Shown here in pieces: positions 27,101-39,100 of a stretch of DNA of 64,000 nucleotides (positions are counted from its first letter, which is position 1; the number at the start of each line of letters is the position of its first letter). The notes below the pieces were generated by a model. It worked only from the letters and a program-made list of their open reading frames with translations. It was not told the DNA's origin and ran no database searches. The DNA lies in NCBI GenBank assembly GCA_009869945.1, contig WIXG01000203.1:81438-145437 (forward strand), in the 5' to 3' direction. The DNA is from Mesaphorura yosii (lineage: Eukaryota; Arthropoda; Collembola; Poduromorpha; Tullbergiidae). A program made the position numbers and the translations under genes.

Positions 27101-30100
27101 TAAATTCCTAAATGCTCGATGCCCGTGTTTTGATGAAGTCCTCGTCGTGTCGGGTCAGAGTGAAGCGAACTTAATGAACATGGGAGCTATGCAGTATGCG
27201 TATGCAGTAATCACTTTTCTTTATTTTGACTTTCGAAATCACAAATCGCAACGGTAAAAATTGTGGCAAGAATTTGGCTTGGCATTTCGCAGTTTAGCAG
27301 TTTCGTTCATTTAGCTGATGACGACGTCGGCGCACCCTCGGAAGGTTTCCTGTGCGGGGCCCGCCTGATTGCCTCCTCGGTAGTTCCACTGAATCACGCA
27401 TCGATCGCACCTGACTCCGGCTGGGAGCCTGGCCCGAGTGGTGTACCAGCCCGTGCCCTTGTCCACAGGGAGTTTGGTGCCTCCGCTCGTCAGCTGAAGG
27501 ACGTGCTGGTTGAAGCAGTTTTGGTTCTCGTTGTTTCTGTCAGTGCAGAGCCTGAATTCCATGTTTCCAAGGTGGGCAGCGGTCAACTCCACTTCGATGT
27601 CGATCTCCTGCAATGAACAATTGATTTATCGATTGAATTGATTGAATTACGATTAATTGAATGGAAATTCGTACCAACAGTATAGAAAATAGTTAGTAAT
27701 TTAGATTACCTGTCCAGCGCTGTAACGCGCAGCAATGATTCCTCGTCCGTAGGTGCCTCCGTGCTCGTTGGGGCGTGGAGGTGACATTGAAATCGGGTCT
27801 CCACACACACCGCAGTTGGTGCCCGGATCGTCGACCTGGTGGACGGCCCCGCAGTACAGCTGATTGTCGTCGTAGTTTGGTGGCGGGTTCTGGCTCGCGA
27901 AATCGGGGACTCTCCAGAGCGAGGAACGGTTTGGAGGCTTCATGAGCCGGCCGTGACCGTGAACGGAGACGGCAGCGAGGGCGACGACGAACAGAGCGAG
28001 GAATGCCTTCATTTTGAAATTTGAATGCGTTGGCATTGACGTTGGCGCTTGAAGGAGCAGCAGAAAATGGAGGTTTGGTTTCGGATGCCGTCTGAATTCA
28101 ATGCAACTCGTATTTATACCCCAATAATAACTGCAATTAAGTGGGCACGGTCCAAGAATGAAAGAACTGAAATCGAGCAGGTGTCAAGTTGTGTCAAGTC
28201 AAGCAGCTGTTATCAGCTCCGGAAAATTCGCTTGAATTGCTGTGAAAACATTGAACGGATCATGCCACGGCCCACGGGCACGGGTTTTGCTCATGTCCGC
28301 TATGCAGATTCGACAAGTGTCGACAAATCAATCAATTTCCAATTGATTGATTCAGTATTCAGCAATTTTAAATTTGTAATTTTTGACAATTCGTGCTGCT
28401 TTGTTTTCCGTTAAAGAATTCTGAATTAAAAGTCGCAAGTAACTTCAACCTCGTGTCAATTAAGCGAAGATTTACGTTTTCAAGTGTTTTGACGAACTTG
28501 ATCGTTCGAGTGCTTGTGTTTGACGAGTTTCATCATCCAACCGAATGCGAATTAACAATTAAAGCTCACGAGATCCTCACATGAGAGGATGACACATGGA
28601 CGGTGCAAATTGACAAATTCGTGTGCAAATTAATTCCAGACTGGTTAGTCACAGTTTCCTAAGCATGGGAATTTCCCACAGGTCGCAATTCGCAATCCAC
28701 AAATTCTAATTTACAAAGTACTTATCCATGTTTTTCATTGCATCGCCTTGTTTTATGCATTGCAGATTTTTCCTGGTCTTCTCGTGCTTCGCGCTCTCTG
28801 TCTTCTCGACGATCCAGCAGTACCAGGACGATGCGAACGAGGCGTTGTTTTACATGGAGATTGTGGTCGTGACATGCTTCACTCTGGAGTTTCTCCTACG
28901 GCTGTGGGGCGCCGGATGCAGGAGTCGCTACCAGGGCTTCATGGGCAGACTGAGATTCCTCAAAAGACCATTTTGTATAATCGGTAAGAATAGCACACAA
29001 CAATTCGATTCGCGAAAACTGGCATTAATATATTTTACTAAATTCGCGATGTCAGCGATGTGAAACATGCGTTTTCACGCCTGCTACGATTTATGATGTC
29101 AATTCTCGGCGAAAATGCGTAAATTCGTGAATCGGAAAATCGTGATCGTGCAAAGCAAAGAAAGATTAGCTGGAAATGGTAAACAAAATTATTTATTGAA
29201 GAAAGTTCAGTCTTCAGCTATTAGCGACTTTGGTTACGATACATAATTAATTAACCTGCTCCCTGCTCACTCTTATAATTTGTTACCTGAATTATTAAGA
29301 GCCCGTGAGACAACTTTCAAGCGCCGCGCGTTTCTGGCTCGCTGAAAAATGTGTTTGCAATTTTTCCATGTGTGCTCGAGCTCAAGTCCGACTTTACAGG
29401 TCTTTTACAGTGCCAAACCATTTCGTAGCCGTTTGCCATTTTGTATTGCGAATTGTTGCTCGTGTCGCGTTTGCGAATTTGCGCATTTCCTCGCCGACCT
29501 TCAGCATGGTACGGTGAAATGCTTCATGTTTCATGCTCGTGGAACGGCTGAACTTCCTGAATCGAAATCACAAATAAATGATGAGTGCAAACATGAGTGT
29601 AAATATTCGCATTGCTGTTCGCGTTCGCATTCATGACACGGTCGTCAGTCAATTTGTTATCATCATTCTTGATGCTGCCTGCGCCCAAGCGTAAACGCCT
29701 AAGAATGAAGCGTATTAAATAATGCAATGCGACAGAACACAAAGCAAGAGCACAACAACAGGACTGCGTGGCGCGGCCGAGCAAACACTGACAGAAATAT
29801 TAATACACTGCTACTGGAATAATACCCACATTACTTAACATAATTTTTCATCCGGTCGGCCCCTCTAGCAGACAAGCCGTACGCGCACTTGCTTCCTGCC
29901 TCGAAACCGCATTACGCTAATGGCCTGGCCTGGTGGCCTGGCTCTTTTATGCTGCTGCAGCCGCTCGCCTGAATTTTTATGTCCATGAAGCTAGCATAAG
30001 CGTTAAAACCGAAAACCGACAGGAATTTGTCCATCATTATTCTTATTGTTGTTGTTGACTAATTTCAAAGGAATCGCCGATTCATGAATCGAATGACAAA

Positions 30101-33100
30101 GTGTGAGAACTGAAAGCTATAATTTTCTTCTAGAATGTTGACAATTGTCTGTCTTGCTCTGACGTGGCGTGGCGCAGCGTGGCGTGGCAGTGCTTGGCTC
30201 GTCCTCCACCGTGAAAATGGCAATCGCAAAGGCAAACCCGTACGCAAAATGCTCCACTTTCATTCAGATGGGCCGAGGCCTGCTACTAAAAGCTTCCTTT
30301 GTAAACCGTAATTACCGGTGTTATGCAGGGCGAGTGCGAAAAACAGGAGGCGATTGCGACTTGCGCCAATGCCACTTTTTTTTACCACGTTTCTAAATTT
30401 GGCGTACTTGCGCCGGGTTTTCATTGTGCAAAGCAAAGGTGTGGCATGGCTTGCGGCTTGTCGGCCGTTTGGCCCCGAATTTGATTTCTTTCTTTGGTAT
30501 TCCCAATTTGCTTACCACCACCGCCAGACAGGCCGACGTTTTTGTGTTGGAGCCCCATTAAAGGTAGGCTCATTGCACACTGCGTAATTGTGTACCTATT
30601 TTTGCGTGAGTCCTCCAACCGCCAACAGTAGAAACTTTCCATTTGTGCCCCAGTTCAAGGCTGGCTGACTGGAGTTAATTGGAAGTCGACAAGAGGCACA
30701 GCGCGAAACTTTAAACTCCACATGCCATTTGGCGCTTGCCAGCAAACTGTTGTCCAATTAAGAAGTTTGTGACGGGTAACGGAATTTAATTAGCTGAATA
30801 AATGCGTAAAATTCTGTAAAAGAGCAAAACGAGCAACTTCTTCTTTCATCGAACGTGCGCGATACGCGAAAATAGTGAAAATAAGTGAAAGGTGAATTGT
30901 AAGTAAGTTTTTACTACTTCGCCAACTAATTAACACCTGCCATGTGTTTTCTCCTTCGCAGATGTGATTACGATAGTCTCTTCGCTCATCGTGCTCGGCG
31001 AGGGGTCCAGCGGTCGTGTCTTTGCCGCCTCCGCGCTCCGTGGCCTTCGCTTCTTTCAAATCCTCCGCATGGTGCGTGTCGACCGGCGTGGCGGGACGTG
31101 GAAGCTGCTCGGCTCCGTCGTCTGGGCGCATCGGCAGGAGCTCATCACGACCCTCTACATTGGCTTTCTGGGGCTCATTCTCAGCTCCTTCCTCGTCTAC
31201 TTGGCAGAGAAGGAAGTACCTGGCACAAAGTTCAATAATTACGCCGAGGCGCTGTGGTGGGGAGTCGTAAGTTCCGAATTTGCATAAAATTTGAGTGTCT
31301 GCATTGCTTAATCATTACCCATTGCGAAAATGTGCAAAATTTTATGCAGTGCTGCTTGGCTTGCGGATTTCCTTACTTTTGTGCTTTTTTGCTCTCCGAC
31401 TGAATTCCAGCCCAAAGCGCCCACATGTGATGGGGATTTTAATGAAGATGAGTTGTTTTTCTTGTCTCCTGGTCTGCCCTCGCATCTCATCCTCATCTCG
31501 ACGGACTTTAATCATTCCCGTGCGGTTCGATGTGAGATGCGAAGGCTAAATGAGTTCCTCGTTCTCGTATTCCTTTGATGAAGAAATCCGAAATCCTTAG
31601 CAAACAAGCAGCGTGAGCATGAGCGGATGAGGTTTGAATCCAAGGTCCGCCTGCCCGCAGGCATGCAGCCTGCATTTCGTATTTGATCTCATGCTCTCGA
31701 GATTCATTTCGTCTTCGCTTGAGCCGGCGACTGCGACCGAGTCGTCGAGCGTCGAGGATGGGAAGCCTGTCAAGTCAACTGCCAAGCTACAGCAGCCTTG
31801 CTGCTTTATTCATTTCTAATTTCCAATCTTCAGCCAGTTGCTTCTTCCCTCTGCTTGCTTCTGATCCGTCCAATGCAGTGCAATGCTGAATGTAGATATG
31901 CCAAATGCATTTCTTCTCGATGTTCGTCTCAATTATAATGAAAGGAATTCCATCTTCGTGTTGTCCTCTTCTCCTCTGCGCTGTCCTGGTCTCCTGATAA
32001 CGCGTGTAGAACTCAATAGGCTTCATAGGCGTTGTGTATAATGTATTTGTCATTGTTGGACGGCTGTGGGCTATGCGACAGCGGCGGCAGCAAAACATGT
32101 GAATACGAATGGGAAACGAAATGCGAAATGAATGAAATTCGCATACAGCATACGGTACGGCTGTCTAACGAGATAAATCTTCGTCCCTGAAGAGCGAAAG
32201 CAACGGCAATCAGGAAGAATTGAGAGCCACGCCACGACTAGACATAATGAACTGAGCCCCATCAAATAACGAGCAGCAGCAGGGCTTCATTTGCGTTCAT
32301 CTTCTTTTGTTCTTCATTTCCATTTCATTTTCATGAGAATTTATTCTATTCTGAGCTTCGCCCTTCTTAAAATTCTCGTGTACTGCAAAATTCCTGCACA
32401 GAGCTCGAAATTTGAAAATTTGTATCTGATAATTAATTTTCTTTGTAATTTCGCATTGCGCATGCAAAATTACTCAGGCGCGTGCGCGGATTTCATGAAA
32501 TTCACAATTCGCTGATTGGCAAAAATTCCGAGTAAAAGTAAAGAAATCTAACGAAAGTGGGCCGGGAACGGGACCTTTGACATTTGCAAATGACCGTCAC
32601 AAATCTCAATCGTGGATCGCAAATTGCGAGTTGCAAATTACTGAATAACAAGCCGGCAATTTAGAAGGCCTGCCTAAAAGCAAGAAGCACTTTTCAACTT
32701 TCCACTTCCTTTGTCCACTCAACACAAAGCCGAACACGAACCGAATTTTGTATTGATTCATTGCCGGGCACGCTGGTAATAATGACAGTCTAATAATGAT
32801 TAGCTAATAACATGCTCATGTTTGCCATTGTCAAAATTGCATACAATTTGCCTCGACGCGTCTGGCCATTTACGAGAAGAAATATTACACAATTACACGC
32901 GCACGCCGCCACACGCGAGAACGCATACAAATAGAGTCGCGTGGTGAAAGCAGTAACGGTGAAAGCAGGTGAAAGCAAAGCCGTACCTGGCACGACGAGC
33001 GTCTGGCGTTCGGAATGGAATTCTGAGAAGAGACTCGAAATGCTGAATGCAAAATGCAAAAAGCGTACTTGAAATTTCGGTGAAAGAGAATGTATTTTTA

Positions 33101-36100
33101 CTTACGTTTTTTTGCTTGGCCGCGTCTTGTCCGAATTCAAGAAATCCTGTTTTTCGTGTTTGGGAGAAAAACAAAAAACTTCAATTTCGAAGATGAAACA
33201 AAACCAAAATCCAGAAAGCATCCGTTTGCGGGTCTCCTTTGTTTATTTAAGCAGGCATCAGCATTCGCGAATCGCGAATTAGACTTTGGTCTGCATTCAT
33301 TCCTCTTTTGTCATTATTTTCGGGCAGCCAAGCCAGAAAATTCGCCCCGGCTGGCCGTTCTGGTCAGCATTGTTATCAAATTATTGAACAAAGGAAAATG
33401 TGTCAAAGGGATTCGTCACTCGAATTTCGGACTTTCACCGCATTCGCATGAAAATTTGATAAAGAGCACGTGCCATGCAAACATCCACTTTTTGTTTTCC
33501 CGTCCCGGTGGGTTGTGATTCAATCACGCGCCATTCAAATTGAAAAATTTCCCCGAGGCAGCACGGGAACGCGTTTTTGAGTGCGAATGTAATAAAAAGA
33601 GCTAATATTGTTATTATTGCTAATATTGTTAATGTGAACTCATCGCCTCCGGCCTCGTAATCTATTTACATACTACGAAAGCCGTAAAATGTGAAATCTA
33701 CTTTGCTTTCACTCAGCTCAACTGCTTTCACCGTTGTCAGCTTTTCTGCTGATTTCTCCGTAAGAATGGCATGGCATAATAGAAATTTCGTGTTTCGCGT
33801 TCCTGAGCTTCGTGCAAATATATGTTGCTTCCAAAAATTCGTAGGCAAGCGTTTTGGTCACGGAAAAGGAGGAAATTGCCTTTCTCCATGCTGCATTGCT
33901 GCATTGTTATCGGAAGATTGTCGCCTTGCCTCGCCGTCAGCGTCATTCGGTTTTTGTGTACATTGTAATAATGTCAATCAAAAACGCACATCGTCTTGAG
34001 TGTTGAGCCTTGACGTTGCGGTGGCGGAACGGAAGACGGAGCGGAAAATCATGTGAAGTGAAAGCACAAGCACAAGTGGAAGACGTAAAAGTGCAGTGCA
34101 GCTGCCAACGCGAAGTGAAAGTGCTGCTGCACTTTACTCAGCCAGAAGGCAAAGCAAGCAATGCATCACGAAATTCAATTACAATCAATTCAGGCTCATT
34201 TCTTTGCATAGCGGCTTCGACTTGGCTCCCAGCGTCTTAATGCTTTAGCGTACAAAGCCGCACACACACATTATAAAGCAATATTTAATGGTATTAAAAT
34301 ATTTTCTTAAGCTAAGCTCCGTTGTTCAAACAGGCGAAAGGCAAAAGCAAAAACAGACGCAGACGCAAGACGTTGACTGTTGAGTGCCTTGCTCGCTTGG
34401 CGTATCGAAAAAATCTGTGAGCGGCGGCAGCTGAAATCGAGCCACGCACGAGCTTATTTATGGTTTCGTTCTGGGAGAATAAGAATAAGTCCATAATTTC
34501 CACTTTCGTTGTGAATTATTTCCGAGAATTATTTTCCCTTCACCGCAGCCACCGTGGCGCAGTGCAGTGAAGTCGTAAAATACAAAATCAATATTTGTAA
34601 GAATTCTTCTGCCCGCCGCGCCCCGCGCTGAGCAGTCAATCCTAATGCAAATACTTTCTCCGCGGAGAAAGCATAGCATATGTATATGGAAATGCGACTG
34701 AACTGGAGATTGCGTAAACGATACGCAGAGAAAAGAAGGTCTCGCCTGATCTGACACGGTGAATAAATCACAACTCCTCAAGAACTCCGTGTTGTGGCAT
34801 TGTTTTAAACAAATATGCACAAATATAACCGGCAGACTCTATTTTGCTTGCCTGCACGGCACTGCACGGGCCCGACAATGACGTAAGCGTGTAGCACGTA
34901 GCGTTAGAATCTTCTAAGAAAGAAGACAGAATTTACAGCCTCATCTCAAAATTCACGTCACAGCAGCAAATGATTTCTTTCTCGGAGACGACGTGACAGT
35001 TGTCTCTCGATAAAGACGACACGACACTGAAAAATGCCAACAATGCGACCGACGCCGCCGACTCTTCAAGCGCAGAGCTTGAATTTGATATTGTCTCAAT
35101 TTCTGGCATGCATTTCTTAAATTGTACATTCCCTTTTCGCATTTCGCGTTAAAGCTCGGCCGCAAAAGTGAAAATTCTTACACAAAACACAACTCGCCTT
35201 ACGAAAATCTATCATTTATTAAGCAGAGCCTTGCAGTGCGGAAGGTTTGAGTCTAAAAACTGTAAACTTCCTTTGAGTCAATCTTCCAGTCAAGTCAAAT
35301 CTGGCATGGCGTTGGCGATAAACTTGATTGAATGCTTTCCAGCCACTATCGAACGTGGCAATTTGTTTCCCGTTCACGCCACGCTTCGATTTCTTCATTA
35401 GGAATTTGTCTTAACTCTGATGAAAGAGGCTGGCATAATTTAGCTTATTAATTTGCGGACCGACTTTGCCCGGCAAGAAGGCAAGGCAATTAGCATGAAA
35501 AATCTCTGCGCTGCAGTATTCTCGGTAGCTTTCGCTTTCGCTACGCTTCCAGAATGAAACTTGATCTCGCAGTTATTGAATAATGCGAAAAGTGAAAACT
35601 ATTTTCGCGTTTCTTCTCCACGCCTGTTTACAACAAAACAGTATGCAATTTTTATCGTTCTCACTTTACTTGCTGGGAACTTGGCTTGGCTTGGCCGGCT
35701 CGGAAAGAAATTGAATTGTGCATGCATGCAAGGAGAAAGTTTCTCTTTCACTCCCGCCCGATTCTGATCTCCGTCGGTCCGTCGTGCGAATCCGTGCGGT
35801 AATAGAAAAGTTTTCACCACACGCAAAAGCAGATGCAAAGGCAGCAGTAAAGGCAAAGTTTTCTTCCCTTTTTCGCTTCGCATTATGCAAAAATGCAACT
35901 GGCAAAGCAAGTAGTAACTTTCTCCGGCAAACATTCATAAATAGCTTTTTCTTCGCAAATTCCCGCGCTCGTGCTCGCTTTGTGTACGCGCATTATTGCA
36001 TCATTTGCATAGTCGTTTATTGGAACTGAGTCGAGCGAGTGACACAATCCGATCAGTTTAGGATAAAATGGCCGGAATTTGACTATTTGACACGGATTGG

Positions 36101-39100
36101 CTTCTTGTTTACTTTCTTTCGTGTACGCAAACATTCCAAACTCATTTACGATTAAGTCGAGCACAGAACGGCAAGGCGCGAAGAAGAGATAGAAAGTTTC
36201 ATGTTACTTTTATGTAAACATCTTGAGCTCGCGTCGCGCATGCAAGAAAATTCCAGCCGCTTGAAGCCAGCCGTTTGAAGCCGGCCGTTTGAAGTCAGCC
36301 ATTAAGAATTTAGTGTGCCGTGCCGTTTTAATGATTCTCTGGCCAGCTAACTCGCTCGCCATGCCACGCTTCGGGCGATCTCGACCGTGCTTCCGCCCGT
36401 GAAACCAGTGAGTGAAAGTGGCGTGCCGTAATTCGCGATTCGCCATTCGGCACTCGCGATGTTATGAAAGAAACTTCTCAATTATTAATTCTCTGGCTGC
36501 TTGGCTTTCTTTCAGTATACGCAGAAGCAAAAGTCAAGAGTCAAGCTTACTCGCGTTCGCGTTCTTCGCTTCGATTGCTTGCTTGCCTCTTTGTTTTTGT
36601 CTCGCTGACTACTTTTTTACAGGCGAATTTTAGCAGGCCATGCCAGCCAAGATTCTAAATAAGCGTCTCTCTTCTGATTGCAGATCACCCTCTGCACGGT
36701 GGGCTACGGCGACATTTACCCGCAGACGTGGCTTGGAAAACTCATCGCGTCCTTCTGCGCTCTGATGGGCATCTCCTTCTTCGCCCTCCCAGCCGTAAGT
36801 GAAATTCCGCCCCCGTTTTTCGCGCCCAAATTCAAAATTCGTGCATACGCTTGCACTCGTAATTTTGAAATCTTGGTTAGGCTGAGCATGCACCGAGTAA
36901 TTTGGGGTAATAACATTATTACGTTTGCCGGGAGGCAGAATGGCCAAATTTTAATGCTCCTGAAGGCATTAGTATTTATTATTGCATTAAAAACGTCTCC
37001 AAGCATGAAGCATGCTGTGAGAGCAATGTTCTAATGAATAGTTTACGGTTTACGATTATGGCATTTTCCTGTTTGCTGTTTCGTTTCGGTTCCGAATTGG
37101 GCCACGCCAAGCGACGCGAAATGCGAAACTCGAATATGTTTTATTGCCCCAGAAAGAGTTTTGATGTCTGCTGATGTTGCGGTCGGAGAAAGTTTGAAAC
37201 CAAAACAGAAATTGCATTAATCACGGAATAAATCCGAAAGTGGGCGATAATGAGGCTTTGAAAGCGTGTCGTGTGTCGCGAGTCTCAAACGTGGATTTTT
37301 GGTATAGTTTTTGAATATTCCTGACAACCAGACTGCAAGCTTTGATCCAGTTTTCCAGTCTCACATAACTTTTTATGCTCTCAATACTAATAAGTCATAA
37401 TTCCGAAGCAGAATCGGCCGAAAAAGTGATGCGAAAGAGCGTAAATGTCGTGTTTCATGACGTAATTCGCGAATAACAGAATTCGCAATTGTCATTGTCA
37501 CTGCGGCAGAGAAAACACACGGCAACAGTGCGAATGCAATAACAATGACAATGAATGGCTTGGCTTTTGCAGTGATGCAATGGTAATAATATTATACAGA
37601 GTCGTGAGCCGTTGCCGCGAGTCGAACAGTTCGATTCGATACAATTTGTGTACTCCTTTGATATTTGAGCCGAGCCACAATCGCGAATCGTCCTTTCTCT
37701 TGGCGTAGCCGTTGCTATACTGCGGTATTTCGCATTTCGATTCTTGTAATAGAATTCTTACGTAACGACATAAGCCCGTGCGCGCGCCTGAGCCTGGTAC
37801 TACAATGTATAATGGCCATGAAATTTGATGAAACTCATAAAAAGAAGATTTAGCGGCAATGCGACACTCGACGACGCTTCTTTCACAATATCCAGAGTCA
37901 AAGTCAAAGCAAGAGAATAATACACTTTATAAAGAAAAGAAGCCTGCCGAAGGTGTTTTTTTTGCGTTCTGTCTTGGATTGGCATTCCTTTGATCGTCCT
38001 GAAGTACGCGTACGCTTTCGCGTTCAAAATAACAACATTCAATTAAGGTCGTCCGTGATTTGCAGTGAAATCACAGCCACGAGAGCAGCACGACTACGAC
38101 TACGAAGACAGATTACATATAAATAATACAAGTTGTTACTTGTTACTTGCAGAATTTGGGCTTGGACACGAGCAGCATTGTAATTATGAGACACGGCGCA
38201 CGACACGACAAAACAAAGCAAAACGAGTCTCGGGCACTAATTTGTTAGAGCAAGAACAAAGAACAATGGAATTCCACGTTCTTCGACTGCGACACGCAAG
38301 GCGGGCGTGGAACGCTTAAAAGACTCAGAATTCGCGTGGCGCGGCGCAGAGAAACAGGAGAAAGTCGATTATTTCCTCTCTCCTTGCGGCTTTCTGCGTG
38401 CCCTCTTTCTCTTTCTCGAATTACATTTGTAACGCAATACTTTCTGTTCTCCGCTTTAATAAATCGATCCCGTGTCGGTGCCGCTTTCCTTCCGGTAAAC
38501 TCGTCTTTATTTTCTTGTAACTCAATCCGTCCACGCCACGCCAAGCCACGGCTTAACATCTCATTGACGCTTCGGGCCAGCCGAAAACAGAAAAATTGAG
38601 ATTGAGAAAATTCAATCTTGATTAGAATTAAAGGAATCAAGATCGGGCTCGATAATGTAGAAAACCGCCGTACTTTTCTTGACCACCGCACCGTCAACCA
38701 ACCTTCTGTCGTCATTATTTTTAAAGCCTCGATTTCAATTTTTATGACGGCGCTCCGCGACGTGGCGTTTTCGGTTTGGATTTTTTGACATTGGCATGAA
38801 ATTCGTATGCGCTTCTTAGCGGGAATTGTATTTAATTCGATGGTCGTAATTTTATGTTCGCAGGGCATTCTCGGTTCGGGCTTCGCGCTGAAGGTGCAGC
38901 AGCAGCAGAGGCAGAAGCACATGATTCGTCGCCGCCAGCCCGCCGCGACCCTGATTCAGTGCCTCTGGAGGTGCTACGCTGCCGACGAGAACTCGTGCTC
39001 TCTCGCGACCTGGAAAATCCACTGCACGCCGCTGCCTTCACCGCCTGTGTAAGTTGGCGTCTCCAAACCTCCAGAAGAAGCCTCAGCTTCGATTCTGGCC

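Larger units (their letters stand above)
17348..27219 (+). other. distal part of KCNQ intron 3, no second gene seen
   Basis: Most of the 11.4-kb intron that separates the FLERP-motif exon from the S1 exon. It holds TGCC and CAGT tetranucleotide runs and clusters of TGGCN pentamers. Complementary long open frames near 20.8-21.3 kb lack any family resemblance. The last part of this intron carries the nested AA15 gene. Confidence 0.5.

Noticed and set aside
28013..28036. Longer N-terminus of the AA15 protein from an upstream in-frame ATG
   Set aside because: It would put eight polar residues before the signal peptide; the ATG at 28012 gives a normal one.
38245..38922. A 225-codon minus-strand open frame in KCNQ intron 6 reaching into the S6 exon
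   Set aside because: It ends inside antisense of a conserved channel exon, is low in complexity and matches no family I know.
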